A stretch of DNA of 34,277 nucleotides from Defluviitaleaceae bacterium (GTDB taxonomy: Bacteria > Bacillota > Clostridia > Lachnospirales > WQUN01). The DNA lies in assembly GCA_009779835.1 (NCBI GenBank), contig WRBD01000023.1, forward strand, positions 1 through 34,277, read 5' to 3'. Numbering within the stretch: the first letter of the stretch is position 1; each line of letters opens with the position of its first letter. The position numbers were made by a program, and so were the translations under genes. The notes under the pieces are model-generated. The model saw only the letters and a list, made by a program, of their open reading frames with translations, was not told the DNA's origin and made no database searches. This document shows positions 7,642 through 16,009 of this stretch, piece after piece.

Positions 7642-9971
7642 TACAAGTTGAAAATAAAAGAAAAAAATTGCCGCATGGTATATCAGCCGCGTCTGTTATA
7701 TCTTTTTTTATTGTTTTAATACTGTGTGGCTTTATTATCGGTTTAACGGTTAGGAACAGTGCAAATTTAGAAAGGCTCCAGATAGAGCAGCTTATCACGG
7801 AGCGGGGCATAAAAATTAATGAAGCGGTAACGGGATTGCTGTATAAAACAAGTGTTCTTTCCGTTATGGTAACGCAGGGTTACGGCGTTGTTGATGATTT
7901 TGAACGTCTGGCTTCATCAATGGTTGACGACCCTGCTATTTTAAATGTACTTATCGCGCCGGGCGGAGTTGTCACCCATGTTTTTTCATTACATGGCGAT
8001 GAATCCGCTTTAATCGGGTTTGATTTTTTATCTGACGCTACCGGAAACAGGGAAGCAATTATGGCAATAGAAGCGGGAGAGCTTGTAATGGCGGGGCCTT
8101 TTATCGGAAGGCAGGGGCTTCTTATTCTTGCCGGAAGGCTGCCGGTTTTTTTAGATTTACCGGACGGCACTCAGGAATTTTGGGGGCTTGTTTCCGTAAC
8201 ACTTAGATTTCCGGAGGCTTTGGAAAATGTGGGTTTTGAAGTTTTTACTTCTCATGGATACGCATATGAGCTTTGGAGAACAGACCCCGAAACGGGCGAA
8301 AGACAAACAATGGCAAGTGATTATGATGCTTCGCGCAGATATCGTGGGTATATTGAAAGACCGATTGAAATTTTTAACGCTACGTGGCATTTAAAAGTTT
8401 CGCATACAAGCTCAATTTTTAATTGGAACACTATTTTTTTTATGGTTGGAGGATTTTTAATCAGTGTTTTGGTTGCTTACATTGTGCAAAGTAATTACGA
8501 ATTAAAGAAAATTGAAGAAGAGCTGGAAGAAGCCGTGGAAGCCAAGTCTATGTTTCTTGCAAACATGAGCCACGAAATCCGGACACCGTTAAACGGTGTA
8601 ATTGGTTTTGCCGAGCTTGCGCTGGAAGAAAAAAATCCCCAAGCATCAAGGGAATACATGGTAAAAAACTTGAACAACGCAACAAGTCTTTTAGACATAG
8701 TAAATAATATTTTAGATATATCGAAAATTGAATCCGGAAAAATGAAGCTTGATAAAATCGCGTTCGACCTTTGCGAATTATTGGAAGCCTGTAAATCCAC
8801 AGTTGAACCTAAAGCGATTGAAAAAAACATTTCCTTGCAAGTTCAAGCCGATACGTTAAAAATAACCGGCGACCCCACAAAGCTTCGACAGGTACTATTA
8901 AATCTTTTATCTAACGCCGTAAAATTTACAGAAAGCGGAGCGGTAAGAATTTCAGCCGCAATTACAAACAATTTTAATGAAACTGTTAAGGTTCTTTTTG
9001 AAGTTGAAGACAGTGGCATAGGTATGAGCGAAGAACATCTGCGTCATATTTTCGACGCGTTTGCGCAAGCCGATGCAGGAATAACACGAAAATATGGCGG
9101 AACGGGACTTGGCCTTGCCATATCAAAAAATTATGTAGAGCTTATGGGCGGTACTCTTAGTGTGGAAAGTGTGCAGGATGTCGGTACAAAATTCAGTTTT
9201 TCGCTTGTGTTTGACACAGCTTCAGCAGATGATTTTACGGGTGGCGAAAAATCCTTTGAAACGGAAAATTCAAAATTCTCGGGAGAAGCTTTAATATGTG
9301 AAGACAATAAAATAAATCAGGAAATTATGATTAAACATCTTGAAAATGCCGGGATGTTTTATGTCTTGGCGGAAAACGGAAAACAGGGGGTAGACATTGC
9401 CGCTGAACGAATTAATAGACCCTTTGATATAATTTTTATGGATATTCAAATGCCCGTAATGGACGGAATTAGCGCGTCAAAAGCATTGGTTGAAATGGGA
9501 ATAAAAACGCCGATAATCGCGGTATCGGCGGATGCATCGGCAGATAAAAAAGAAAAATATAAACAAGTGGGTATGACGGATTGTTTGAGCAAACCTTTCA
9601 AACGGCAGGAGCTATGGGCCTGTCTGCAAAAATATTTAAGAAATGAAATCATTGACTTTGAAATGGGTATTGAACACTGTGCCGGATGTGAAGAAATTCA
9701 CAAACAAGGATTGGAAATGTTTTTTAATAAACAACGTAATGTATATGAACAGGTTGAAAATGCAATCAAGAAAGGTGATTATTCCGGTGCCGGCGCAATA
9801 ATTCACAGGGAACGGGGTGTGGCGGGAATCATCGGAGCGGTTCGGCTTATGAATGTTTTAAACGATTTGCAAGATGTGCTGGACACCGGAATAAATCCTT
9901 CCGTTGATTTAATGGAAACATACAGTAAAGAGCTTGATAATGTGCTTGAACGGATAAAAACGGTTACGTAA
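7638..9971 (+). CDS. Hybrid sensor histidine kinase with receiver and degenerate HPt domain
   Basis: A 777-residue membrane signal-transduction protein. In order: transmembrane helix 1 (about 14-38), an extracytoplasmic sensor (about 40-260, CHASE-like in placement), transmembrane helix 2 (about 262-285), a short coiled linker, HisKA with phospho-acceptor H312 in NMSHEIRTPLNG, HATPase with GIGM and GGTGLGLAIS, a receiver domain with phospho-acceptor D602 in FMDIQMPVMDG, and a C-terminal HPt-like bundle with H723 in HRERG (Arg replaces the usual Lys). The ATG at 7638 overlaps the stop of the DUF6273 gene; an in-frame GTG at 7620 is less likely. No separate response regulator is adjacent, so the output is elsewhere or through another partner. 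Confidence 0.93.
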   Translation: MIQVENKRKKLPHGISAASVISFFIVLILCGFIIGLTVRNSANLERLQIEQLITERGIKINEAVTGLLYKTSVLSVMVTQGYGVVDDFERLASSMVDDPAILNVLIAPGGVVTHVFSLHGDESALIGFDFLSDATGNREAIMAIEAGELVMAGPFIGRQGLLILAGRLPVFLDLPDGTQEFWGLVSVTLRFPEALENVGFEVFTSHGYAYELWRTDPETGERQTMASDYDASRRYRGYIERPIEIFNATWHLKVSHTSSIFNWNTIFFMVGGFLISVLVAYIVQSNYELKKIEEELEEAVEAKSMFLANMSHEIRTPLNGVIGFAELALEEKNPQASREYMVKNLNNATSLLDIVNNILDISKIESGKMKLDKIAFDLCELLEACKSTVEPKAIEKNISLQVQADTLKITGDPTKLRQVLLNLLSNAVKFTESGAVRISAAITNNFNETVKVLFEVEDSGIGMSEEHLRHIFDAFAQADAGITRKYGGTGLGLAISKNYVELMGGTLSVESVQDVGTKFSFSLVFDTASADDFTGGEKSFETENSKFSGEALICEDNKINQEIMIKHLENAGMFYVLAENGKQGVDIAAERINRPFDIIFMDIQMPVMDGISASKALVEMGIKTPIIAVSADASADKKEKYKQVGMTDCLSKPFKRQELWACLQKYLRNEIIDFEMGIEHCAGCEEIHKQGLEMFFNKQRNVYEQVENAIKKGDYSGAGAIIHRERGVAGIIGAVRLMNVLNDLQDVLDTGINPSVDLMETYSKELDNVLERIKTVT

Positions 9972-10029
9972 AATCGGTAGTAATGTAAACTTTTATTTGA
10001 AAGATTTTGAATAAGAATGGGGAAAAGAA

Positions 10030-10389
10030 ATGAAAATTTCCGGAATGATTAAGCTCTGCATACTTTTCTTTGCTGTTCTTGCTGTCGCAAGTATTACGCC
10101 TTTCGTGGCTTTCAGACAATGCCGAGTCTGACGCATTGGAGTCACTTAGAACGCAAGCAGAATTTAAACGATTAACACAGTGGATACCGGCGCGGAAATA
10201 GCCCGTTCAACCGCGGAAACCCTACGGGAACAAGCAGAAGCACTCTGTCAAGTAGTAATCGGGCTTAATCAAATTTCCCAAGTAGTACAATCAAATTCCG
10301 CTGTTTCCGAAGAAACCGCTGTTGCTTCGCAAGAATTATCTTCGCAAGCCGAGCTATTACAACAGTTGGTTAGATTCTTCAAGTTGTAA
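10030..10389 (+). pseudogene. Methyl-accepting chemotaxis protein remnant (internal deletion plus frameshift)
   Basis: Only the two ends of a chemoreceptor remain. From the ATG at 10030 the frame gives MKISGMIKLCILFFAVLAVA, a first transmembrane helix, and then stops at about 10131. A second frame continues with LSDNAESDALESLRTQAEFKRL, typical of the start of a periplasmic sensor. A third frame from about 10180 to 10389 gives the far C-terminal signalling coiled coil, including VVIGLNQISQVVQSNSAVSE and a short tail ending RFFKL. The ligand domain, second membrane helix, HAMP and hairpin tip, several hundred residues in all, are missing. It follows the hybrid kinase gene on the same strand and ends 10 bp from the convergent vapC remnant. 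Confidence 0.8.
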
Positions 10390-10398
10390 AAGTGACTT

Positions 10399-10538
10399 TT
10401 ATAATGACCAGTCTTCAATTTCAAGCCCGCTAACACGTTCAAACTCTCGTGTGTTATTTGTCACAACAATAAGCCCCTCCGCTTTGGCATGTGCTTCATG
10501 AAATACACACAAATATTTGTATCAAGCAAATATTTCAT
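10399..10538 (-). pseudogene. vapC: VapC-type PIN-domain toxin remnant with internal deletion
   Basis: The ATG at 10538 overlaps the vapB stop (ATGA) and begins a normal PIN domain, MKYLLDTNICVYFMK, with the first catalytic Asp in LLDTN. After about 15 residues the sequence jumps to another frame that spells the VapC C terminus: HAKAEGLIVVTNNTREFERV then SGLEIEDW and a stop at 10399-10401. Roughly 80 residues between, with the other acidic active-site residues, are gone, and the two parts are out of frame. This toxin cannot be a working RNase. The antitoxin gene next to it is intact. Confidence 0.85.
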
Positions 10539-10771
10539 AAGGGTGTCCTTGCTTGTTGCGTGTCATCATTCCTTGCCTCAAATATAGCATCACCGAAATC
10601 ATCACTTGCGGGGGAACTTTCAAGAAATGAATCTATTTCATTATCCATAGGATATAAAAGTATTGCTTTTCCAACCTTTTTAATTCCTATTTCATTGGTC
10701 GAAACACGGTATTCTTTTGGTAAGCGCACTGCCTGACTACGTCCACTGAAAAATACTTTTGCAGTTTCCAT
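10535..10771 (-). CDS. vapB: VapB-type antitoxin (AbrB/SpoVT fold)
   Basis: A 78-residue DNA-binding antitoxin. The N-terminal swapped-hairpin AbrB domain reads METAKVFFSGRSQAVRLPKE, followed by KVGKAILLYP; the acidic C-terminal tail (NEIDSFLESSPASDDFGDAI) would wrap the toxin. The ATG at 10771 follows an AGGTGATG site 5 nt away. The gene overlaps the vapC start by four bases, the usual antitoxin-first operon. Because vapC is deleted internally, this is an orphan antitoxin unless it acts on a toxin elsewhere. Its promoter overlaps an AT-rich inverted repeat that could be its own operator. Confidence 0.85.
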   Translation of the reverse strand: METAKVFFSGRSQAVRLPKEYRVSTNEIGIKKVGKAILLYPMDNEIDSFLESSPASDDFGDAIFEARNDDTQQARTPL

Positions 10772-10792
10772 TATCTCATCACCTCAATAAAC

Positions 10793-10821
10793 AATACATA
10801 TCACGATATATATCATGTCAA
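10793..10821 (-). promoter_or_regulatory. vapBC promoter
   Basis: On the minus strand: TTGACA (10821-10816), 17-nt spacer, TGTATT (10798-10793). The spacer contains an imperfect AT-rich dyad (ATATCACGATATATATCAT on plus), a plausible VapB autorepression site. Confidence 0.6.
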
Positions 10822-10831
10822 CTGTGTGCTT

Positions 10832-13237
10832 TTACCCCTTCACCACAAAATTCACAATCTTACCCGGTACATATATTTCTTTTACAATTTCTACGCCCGT
10901 TAATTTTTCATGCAGGGCTTTTTTTGCTTCGGATAAAACATCGTCTTTGGCTGAATTTGCGGGAACTTTTATATTGCCGCGAAGTTTGCCGTTTATTTGC
11001 ATTGCGATTTCTACGGTGTCGGACTGCAATTTTGATTCATCGTAGGTTGGCCATTTTTGAGCGAAAACGGTTGTGGTGTTGCCTTGGTTTTCCCAAATTT
11101 CTTCGGCAATGTGGGGCGCGAAGGGCGAAAGGAGAATCGCCAAAGTTTCAAGGATGGATTTAGGAATTCCGCCATTGGATTTTGCAATGTTCTGCAAAGT
11201 GTTTGTGTGTTCCATAAATCCGCTGATTACCGTGTTTAATGAGAGATTTTCCAAGCGTGTTGTTATATCGTAAATTAAACGATGGCGCAATCGTTCTGTA
11301 TCGGGAGAATCAGCGATGTTGGGTTCGTTTGCAAGCCGCCACGCTTTATTCAAAAAGCGGTATACGCCTTCAATTCCGCTGTCGTCCCACTCTGCGTCCA
11401 GTTCGGGCGGGCCTATGAAAAGCTCGTACATTCGCAGTGCGTCACAACCATATGTCGGCAAAAGTTCGTCCGGCGACACGCCGTTGCCGAAGGACTTCGC
11501 CATTTTTTTGCCGTTGCGGTTAATCATGCCTTGATTAAAAAGTTTTGTGAAAGGCTCTTGGAAATCCACAACGCCGATATCGTACAGGAATTTTGTGTAG
11601 AAGCGGGCATATAATAAATGAAGAACTGCGTGTTCAACTCCGCCTACGTAGTAGTTAACGGGCAGCCATCTTTTTAACGCGTCCGCACTTGCAAGGGCTT
11701 CGGCGTTGTTTACGTCGGCATAGCGCAGAAAATACCACGATGAACCCGCCCATTGCGGCATCGTGTTTGTTTCGCGTTTTGCGGGCTTTTTACACTGCGG
11801 GCAAGTTGTATTAACCCATTCTTCCACCAACGCAAGCGGGGATTCGCCTGTGTCGGTGGGTTGGTAAGATTCTACGTTCGGAAGAATAACGGGCAAGTCT
11901 GCGTCAGGGACAAGTACCGGGCCACAGTCTTCGCAGTGGATTATAGGAATCGGTTCGCCCCAGTAGCGCTGGCGCGAAAAAACCCAGTCGCGCAGTTTGT
12001 AATTTATCGTTTCTTTGCCAACGCCGGTTTTTTCAAGTTCCTTTGTAATGGCGGCGGTTGCGTCTTTTGCGTTAAAACCGTCAAACGCGCCGGAATTCAC
12101 AAGAACGCCGTCGCCGATGTAGGCTTGCGCAAGTGGTTCGCTTGAAGCTTTGCCCGTTGGCGAAATTACTTCAACGATGGGAAGCTCGAATTTTTTCGCG
12201 AATTCAAAATCGCGGTCGTCGTGACCGGGAACGCACATGATTGCGCCCGTTCCGTAATCCGCAAGAACGTAATCGGCTACCCAAACGGGCATATCCGCGC
12301 ACCCCGTGATTGGATTAGTCGCGTAAACGCCGGTGAAAACGCCCGTTTTTTCCTTTGCCGCCATACGGTCTACGTTGGAGCGCGTTGAGGCTTGGCTTAC
12401 GTATGTTTCAACAGCTTCTTTTTGCGAAGGCGTTGTTATTTGCGAAACAAGTTCATGCTCCGGAGCAAGCACCATGAATGTCGCGCCGAATAATGTATCG
12501 GGGCGTGTGGTGTAGGCTTTGATTTTAACTGAGTCACCCACAGAAAAATCAATTTCCGCGCCGTGACTTTTTCCTACCCAGTCGGCTTGCATCTTTCTAA
12601 CTTTTTCGGGCCAGTCAAGACCTTCCAAGTCATTCAGTAAGCGTTCGGCGTAGGCTGTTATTTTCAGCATCCATTGACGCAGATTTTTCTTTGTTGCTTC
12701 GCCTCGGCAACGTTCGCATACGCCGCCAACAGCTTCTTCATTCGCAAGCACAACTTTACAAGCGGGACACCAGTTAAGCGGCATTTCTTTTTCGTATGCA
12801 AGGCCTTTTTCGAACATTCTGGCAAAAATCCATTGCGTCCACTTGTAATAGCTGGGGTCGGTTGTGTCGATTTCGTAGTCCCAATCGTAAATCGTACTCA
12901 TTTCGTTTAACTGACGCTTCATGCTTCTTATGTTTTCCTCGGTGGAAATCGAGGGGTGAATTCCTTTTTTTATGGCGTTGTTTTCCGCAGGCAAGCCAAA
13001 CGCGTCCCAACCCATCGGGTGAAGGACGTGGAATCCTTGCAAAATTTTATGTCTGCTTAAAACGTCGCTTAAAACATATCCGCGCCAATGCCCCACATGA
13101 AGCCCCGTCCCCGACGGATACGGAAACATATCAAGGCAATAAAATTTCGGTTTATTTTCTGTGTTCTGTTGAATCGGTTCTTTCGTCCACTTCGCTCTCC
13201 ATTTTTTCTCAATGGGTTTAAAATCGTATTTTGACAT
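10832..13237 (-). CDS. leuS: Leucyl-tRNA synthetase
   Basis: Class I aminoacyl-tRNA synthetase that charges tRNA-Leu. The 801-residue protein has the bacterial LeuS architecture: HVGH signature at 47-50, a zinc-type module (CPACKVV..CERCRG), the CP1 editing domain (TTRPDTLFGATF, GTGAIMCVPGHDDRDFEFAKK), a second CPQCKK cluster, the KMSKS-type loop as KMAKS at about 577, and the C-terminal anticodon and LSD domains. Length is normal. The ATG at 13237 has only a weak GAAGG site. It has its own promoter at 13268-13296, and I found no T-box element in the leader. The divergent ncRNA starts about 100 bp upstream. Confidence 0.98.
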   Translation of the reverse strand: MSKYDFKPIEKKWRAKWTKEPIQQNTENKPKFYCLDMFPYPSGTGLHVGHWRGYVLSDVLSRHKILQGFHVLHPMGWDAFGLPAENNAIKKGIHPSISTEENIRSMKRQLNEMSTIYDWDYEIDTTDPSYYKWTQWIFARMFEKGLAYEKEMPLNWCPACKVVLANEEAVGGVCERCRGEATKKNLRQWMLKITAYAERLLNDLEGLDWPEKVRKMQADWVGKSHGAEIDFSVGDSVKIKAYTTRPDTLFGATFMVLAPEHELVSQITTPSQKEAVETYVSQASTRSNVDRMAAKEKTGVFTGVYATNPITGCADMPVWVADYVLADYGTGAIMCVPGHDDRDFEFAKKFELPIVEVISPTGKASSEPLAQAYIGDGVLVNSGAFDGFNAKDATAAITKELEKTGVGKETINYKLRDWVFSRQRYWGEPIPIIHCEDCGPVLVPDADLPVILPNVESYQPTDTGESPLALVEEWVNTTCPQCKKPAKRETNTMPQWAGSSWYFLRYADVNNAEALASADALKRWLPVNYYVGGVEHAVLHLLYARFYTKFLYDIGVVDFQEPFTKLFNQGMINRNGKKMAKSFGNGVSPDELLPTYGCDALRMYELFIGPPELDAEWDDSGIEGVYRFLNKAWRLANEPNIADSPDTERLRHRLIYDITTRLENLSLNTVISGFMEHTNTLQNIAKSNGGIPKSILETLAILLSPFAPHIAEEIWENQGNTTTVFAQKWPTYDESKLQSDTVEIAMQINGKLRGNIKVPANSAKDDVLSEAKKALHEKLTGVEIVKEIYVPGKIVNFVVKG

Positions 13238-13267
13238 TCAAATCACGCCTTCAATAGAGTTTGCAAT

Positions 13268-13296
13268 ATTCTAAAATTATGTAAGGTTGTTGTCAA
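13268..13296 (-). promoter_or_regulatory. leuS promoter
   Basis: Minus strand TTGACA (13296-13291), 17-nt spacer, TAGAAT (13273-13268), giving a leader of roughly 25 nt. The consensus quality and short leader argue against a T-box attenuator. Confidence 0.75.
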
Positions 13297-13304
13297 ATAA
13301 TTGG

Positions 13305-13332
13305 TTGAAAAATCGCGAAATTATGCTATTAT
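13305..13332 (+). promoter_or_regulatory. Promoter of the 13.4-kb ncRNA
   Basis: TTGAAA (13305-13310), 16-nt spacer, TATTAT (13327-13332). The predicted start, near 13339, coincides with the first base of the closing stem of the RNA, which supports both calls. Confidence 0.65.
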
Positions 13333-13338
13333 TTGACA

Positions 13339-13476
13339 AAGTAGGTAATTTAAGCAGTTGTGGCTTGTTCGGTTTAGCTAAAAAAATGCCACTCTGCTAT
13401 GACCGTAGCTGAGTGGCGAAGAAATTTGCACCAAGGTTAAGGGCAAGTCACATCTGTGACGATTACCTGCTTTTTT
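13339..13476 (+). ncRNA. Free-standing structured RNA of about 138 nt, family not recognised
   Basis: The RNA is framed by a promoter and a terminal T6. Its ends pair: AGTAGGTAAT (13340-13349) with ATTACCTGCT (13462-13471, one G-U), and the T run follows at once, so the closing stem doubles as terminator. Inside are a 12-bp hairpin (GCCACTC 13388-13394 with GAGTGGC 13411-13417, inner GCTAT/GTAGC, loop GACC), a TTTGC/GCAA(G) hairpin (13425-13447) and a GTCAC/GTGAC hairpin (13447-13460). GTGGC at 13360-13364 can instead pair with GCCAC at 13388-13392, so two folds compete. CGGTT (13370-13374) could pair with GACCG (13401-13405). I see no SRP, tmRNA, RNase P or 6S hallmark. No coding frame fills it. 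Confidence 0.65.
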
Positions 13477-13610
13477 CATTTGATTGAGCCTTGCGTTGCT
13501 CACCTTTATTTTTAGGTGGCTTTATTATATCAAAAATTCCAATAAAGTAAACGGGCAACCGTAAAAAATTTTTTCACGTGAATCGGTGAATAAAAAAAGG
13601 GGACGGGCAT

Positions 13611-14198
13611 ATGTATATAAAAGTAAAGCGTATATTTGATATTTTTTGTATGGTTATATTCGCGCCGTTGTGGATTCCGCTGATGGCGATGCTTGCTGTT
13701 TTGGTTAAAACGACATCGAACGGGTCTGTGTTTTTTAAGCAGAAACGCTTCGGACGTGACCGCAAATTTTTTCAGATATATAAATTCCGCAGTATGTATA
13801 CAGACGCGCCAAAAGATGTCCCGACGCATTTATTAAAAGACCCGCAAGCGTTTATAACACCGGTCGGCAGATTTTTAAGAAAATCAAGCCTGGACGAGTT
13901 GCCGCAAATTTTCAATATTTTGCGCGGTGAACTTTCGCTTGTGGGACCTCGCCCGGCACTGTGGAATCAAGATGACCTAATTGAAGAGCGGGAAAAATAC
14001 GGCGCGAACTCGATTCCTGTCGGGCTGACGGGGCTTGCTCAAGTTCGCGGGCGCGACGAGCTTCCTATTCAGGTAAAAGCGGCATACGACGGCGAGTACG
14101 CAAAAAAAATGAATTTCTTCTTAGACATAAAAATTCTATTCCAAACGATAATCTGCGCACTTAGGGGAAGCGGTGTACAAGAAGGCGGACCAAAATGA
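13611..14198 (+). CDS. Bacterial sugar transferase (phosphoglycosyl transferase, PglC/WcaJ type)
   Basis: Monotopic membrane enzyme that moves a sugar-phosphate from a UDP-sugar to undecaprenyl phosphate to start a capsule, exopolysaccharide or glycoprotein glycan. The 195 residues cover just the catalytic module: reentrant hydrophobic helix at about 9-33, KQKRFGRDRKFFQIYKFRSM at 43-62, the catalytic D95-E96 in SLDELPQ, LSLVGPRP at about 109-116, and LTGLAQVRGRDELP. A clear AAGGGG site precedes the ATG at 13611. It is first in a three-gene operon, overlapping the next gene by 4 nt. No glycosyltransferases or flippase genes follow, so the rest of the pathway must be elsewhere. Confidence 0.92.
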   Translation: MYIKVKRIFDIFCMVIFAPLWIPLMAMLAVLVKTTSNGSVFFKQKRFGRDRKFFQIYKFRSMYTDAPKDVPTHLLKDPQAFITPVGRFLRKSSLDELPQIFNILRGELSLVGPRPALWNQDDLIEEREKYGANSIPVGLTGLAQVRGRDELPIQVKAAYDGEYAKKMNFFLDIKILFQTIICALRGSGVQEGGPK

Positions 14199-14977
14199 AA
14201 ATATTAGTAGTAGGCGCGGGATACATCGGAAAAAATTTTGCGGAATACGCGTCGCAACGCTTCACCATAGACACAACCGATTCCCGAGAAGGCTGGAAAG
14301 AAAAAAAATTTGAAAATTATTCCGCAGTAATTTTTGCCGCGGGAATCGCGCATAGAAAGCAAACAAAAGAAAACGCGCAATCATATTTCGCCGTAAACCG
14401 CGACCTTGCCGTTGCTGTGGCGGAGAAGGCAAAACATGCCAAAGTGCCGCAATTCATCTATTTAAGCTCGATGGCAGTTTTCGGAAAAAAAGAGGGTGAA
14501 ATATCCGCGCATACCAAACCGAATCCGCGGCATAATGATAACTATGGGACATCAAAGTTTGACGCTGAAAACGCGCTTACTAACTTGCAAAACACGGATT
14601 TCAAAGTTGCAATAATACGCCCGCCCATGGTGTACGGCGAAAACTGTCCGGGAAAATACCGTCAGCTCGTTAAGATTGCAACATATATGCCGTTGATTCC
14701 CTGCAACAAAAACAAGCGCAGCGTAATTTATATTGATAATTTGTCGGAATTTTTATGCACGGTCATTTCAAACCGTGCGTCGGGAATTTTTCACCCGCAA
14801 AATGATGAACACGTAAGCACATCGGATTTAATCGTACAAATCAGGCGGGAAAACGGCAAAAATACACGAACTTTCAGCGCAGGTTTACTGCTTCATCTGT
14901 GCGGTGTCATTTTTCCGCCTGTAAAAACAGCGTTTAGTACTTTGTATTATTCTAAAGAGGGGGAACGGGAAAAATGA
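14195..14977 (+). CDS. NAD-dependent sugar epimerase/dehydratase (extended SDR)
   Basis: A 260-residue Rossmann-fold enzyme likely acting on a nucleotide-sugar or lipid-linked sugar. The dinucleotide motif is GAGYIG at 7-12; the catalytic pair is Y117 and K121 in NYGTSK, with S91/S92 in YLSSMAVFG. Other family landmarks are IIRPPMVYGE and VIYIDNLSEFL. At 260 residues it is shorter than GalE-type enzymes (about 330), with a reduced C-terminal substrate domain. This resembles the short SDRs that sit directly beside PglC-like transferases. ATGA overlaps at both ends couple it to its neighbours. Confidence 0.86.
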   Translation: MKILVVGAGYIGKNFAEYASQRFTIDTTDSREGWKEKKFENYSAVIFAAGIAHRKQTKENAQSYFAVNRDLAVAVAEKAKHAKVPQFIYLSSMAVFGKKEGEISAHTKPNPRHNDNYGTSKFDAENALTNLQNTDFKVAIIRPPMVYGENCPGKYRQLVKIATYMPLIPCNKNKRSVIYIDNLSEFLCTVISNRASGIFHPQNDEHVSTSDLIVQIRRENGKNTRTFSAGLLLHLCGVIFPPVKTAFSTLYYSKEGEREK

Positions 14978-15210
14978 GAGTATTCTTGGAACGCACCACG
15001 CTAACGCCGCAACTTTCAGATGTTCGATGCAATTCTTGCGGGCGGGACGTGGAAAAAGAAGACCCGGGTTACTTCGAGGACCATATCTCGCTTACAAAAA
15101 CATGGGGTTATCACTCACCGTTCGACGGCGAATCCCACGACATAGACCTTTGCGTAGATTGCTACCAAGACTGGATAACCCATTTTGAAATACCGCCTTA
15201 TATAACGTAA
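14974..15210 (+). CDS. Small CxxC...CxxC protein, probable zinc-binding
   Basis: A 78-residue protein with two CxxC knuckles, C19/C22 (CNSCG) and C60/C63 (CVDC), around a conserved-looking core FEDHISLTKTWGYHSPFDGE. Together these suggest a small treble-clef or zinc-ribbon fold. Similar hypothetical proteins occur in clostridia, but I know of no assigned function. The start overlaps the epimerase stop by 4 nt, so it is the third member of the sugar-transferase operon. It ends 3 bp from the convergent YihY gene. It could be an accessory or regulatory factor for the upstream enzymes, but that is only inferred from position. Confidence 0.75.
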   Translation: MRVFLERTTLTPQLSDVRCNSCGRDVEKEDPGYFEDHISLTKTWGYHSPFDGESHDIDLCVDCYQDWITHFEIPPYIT

Positions 15211-15213
15211 TTC

Positions 15214-16008
15214 TTAAAATTCATGTAAAAGTGCGTTAATTTCGTTACCTGCAAGCAGAATTATTGAAACGGCGTTAAGCCAAAGAATAAGCAAAAAAAC
15301 ACCCGCAATGCTTCCATAGATTGCGGGCAGTTGTGTGAAATTTTGCGTGATAAAGCCGAACATTGCGCTTGTAATCGCCCATGCAATCACTGTAACTGCC
15401 GCTCCCGGTAAAATATGTTTAAGAGGAAGTGGCTTTGCGCACGCCAATTTGTAAATATATGCGGTGAACACAAACAGCGAAAACAAAGCCAAAAAGTAGC
15501 TAATTATTGTAAAAAGCAATTCTGAACCGTCGGGAAAAATGAATGCCCAAATCTGCCGTCCGAAAACCAACAGCCCAAGCATAACTATAAGTGCGGCGGA
15601 AAATAAAATCATCAAAACAAAACTAAGAAAAATTTGCGCCGCAAGACTGCGTTTTTCGCTAACGTCATACGCAGAATTGGTAACTCTTATTATCGCCCTG
15701 AATCCGTTTGTAGTATTGTAAACGCTGAAAAACAACGCCGCCGATAAAATCCCTGTACTTCGTGTTTCTGAAATTTCAAACACAAAGCCCGCCACTAACT
15801 CTGAAATATCATCGGGTAATACTTTGTAAAGCCCTTCAAAAATGGCATAGGAATCCAATTCTAAAAAACCCAATAGCGACATCAAAAAGACAATAAAAGG
15901 AAAAAACGCAAGCAAAACTCTAAGGGTTAGAGAGGCTGAGCGTTCAAAAATCTGTTCACGATTGCATTTCACTGTGAGATTAAACAAAAATATTACGAAT
16001 TTTTGCAT
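15214..16008 (-). CDS. YihY/BrkB-family membrane protein
   Basis: A 264-residue inner-membrane protein with about six hydrophobic helices and the family pattern: an N-terminal RSASLTLRVLLAFFPFIVF, a YNTTNGFRAIIR stretch, LPLKHILPGAAVTVIAWAI, and a C-terminal YGSIAGVFLLILWLNAVSII. The family was once annotated as RNase BN, wrongly; its real role is unsettled. I start it at the ATG at 16008, one base after the TAG of the S24 repressor gene. The longer in-frame start at 16053 would overlap that gene and prepend an unrelated sequence. The tight junction makes it the second gene of the repressor transcript. Confidence 0.88.
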   Translation of the reverse strand: MQKFVIFLFNLTVKCNREQIFERSASLTLRVLLAFFPFIVFLMSLLGFLELDSYAIFEGLYKVLPDDISELVAGFVFEISETRSTGILSAALFFSVYNTTNGFRAIIRVTNSAYDVSEKRSLAAQIFLSFVLMILFSAALIVMLGLLVFGRQIWAFIFPDGSELLFTIISYFLALFSLFVFTAYIYKLACAKPLPLKHILPGAAVTVIAWAITSAMFGFITQNFTQLPAIYGSIAGVFLLILWLNAVSIILLAGNEINALLHEF

Positions 16009-16009
16009 C

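Noticed and set aside
13339-13476. SRP RNA, tmRNA, RNase P RNA or 6S RNA
   Set aside because: Length and conserved motifs (GGAAG/AGCAGCC, tag frame, GAGGAAAGTCC, single long rod with central bubble) do not fit.
13238-13550. T-box leader for leuS
   Set aside because: No AGGGTGGNACCGCG-type sequence on the minus strand, and the leuS promoter leaves too short a leader.
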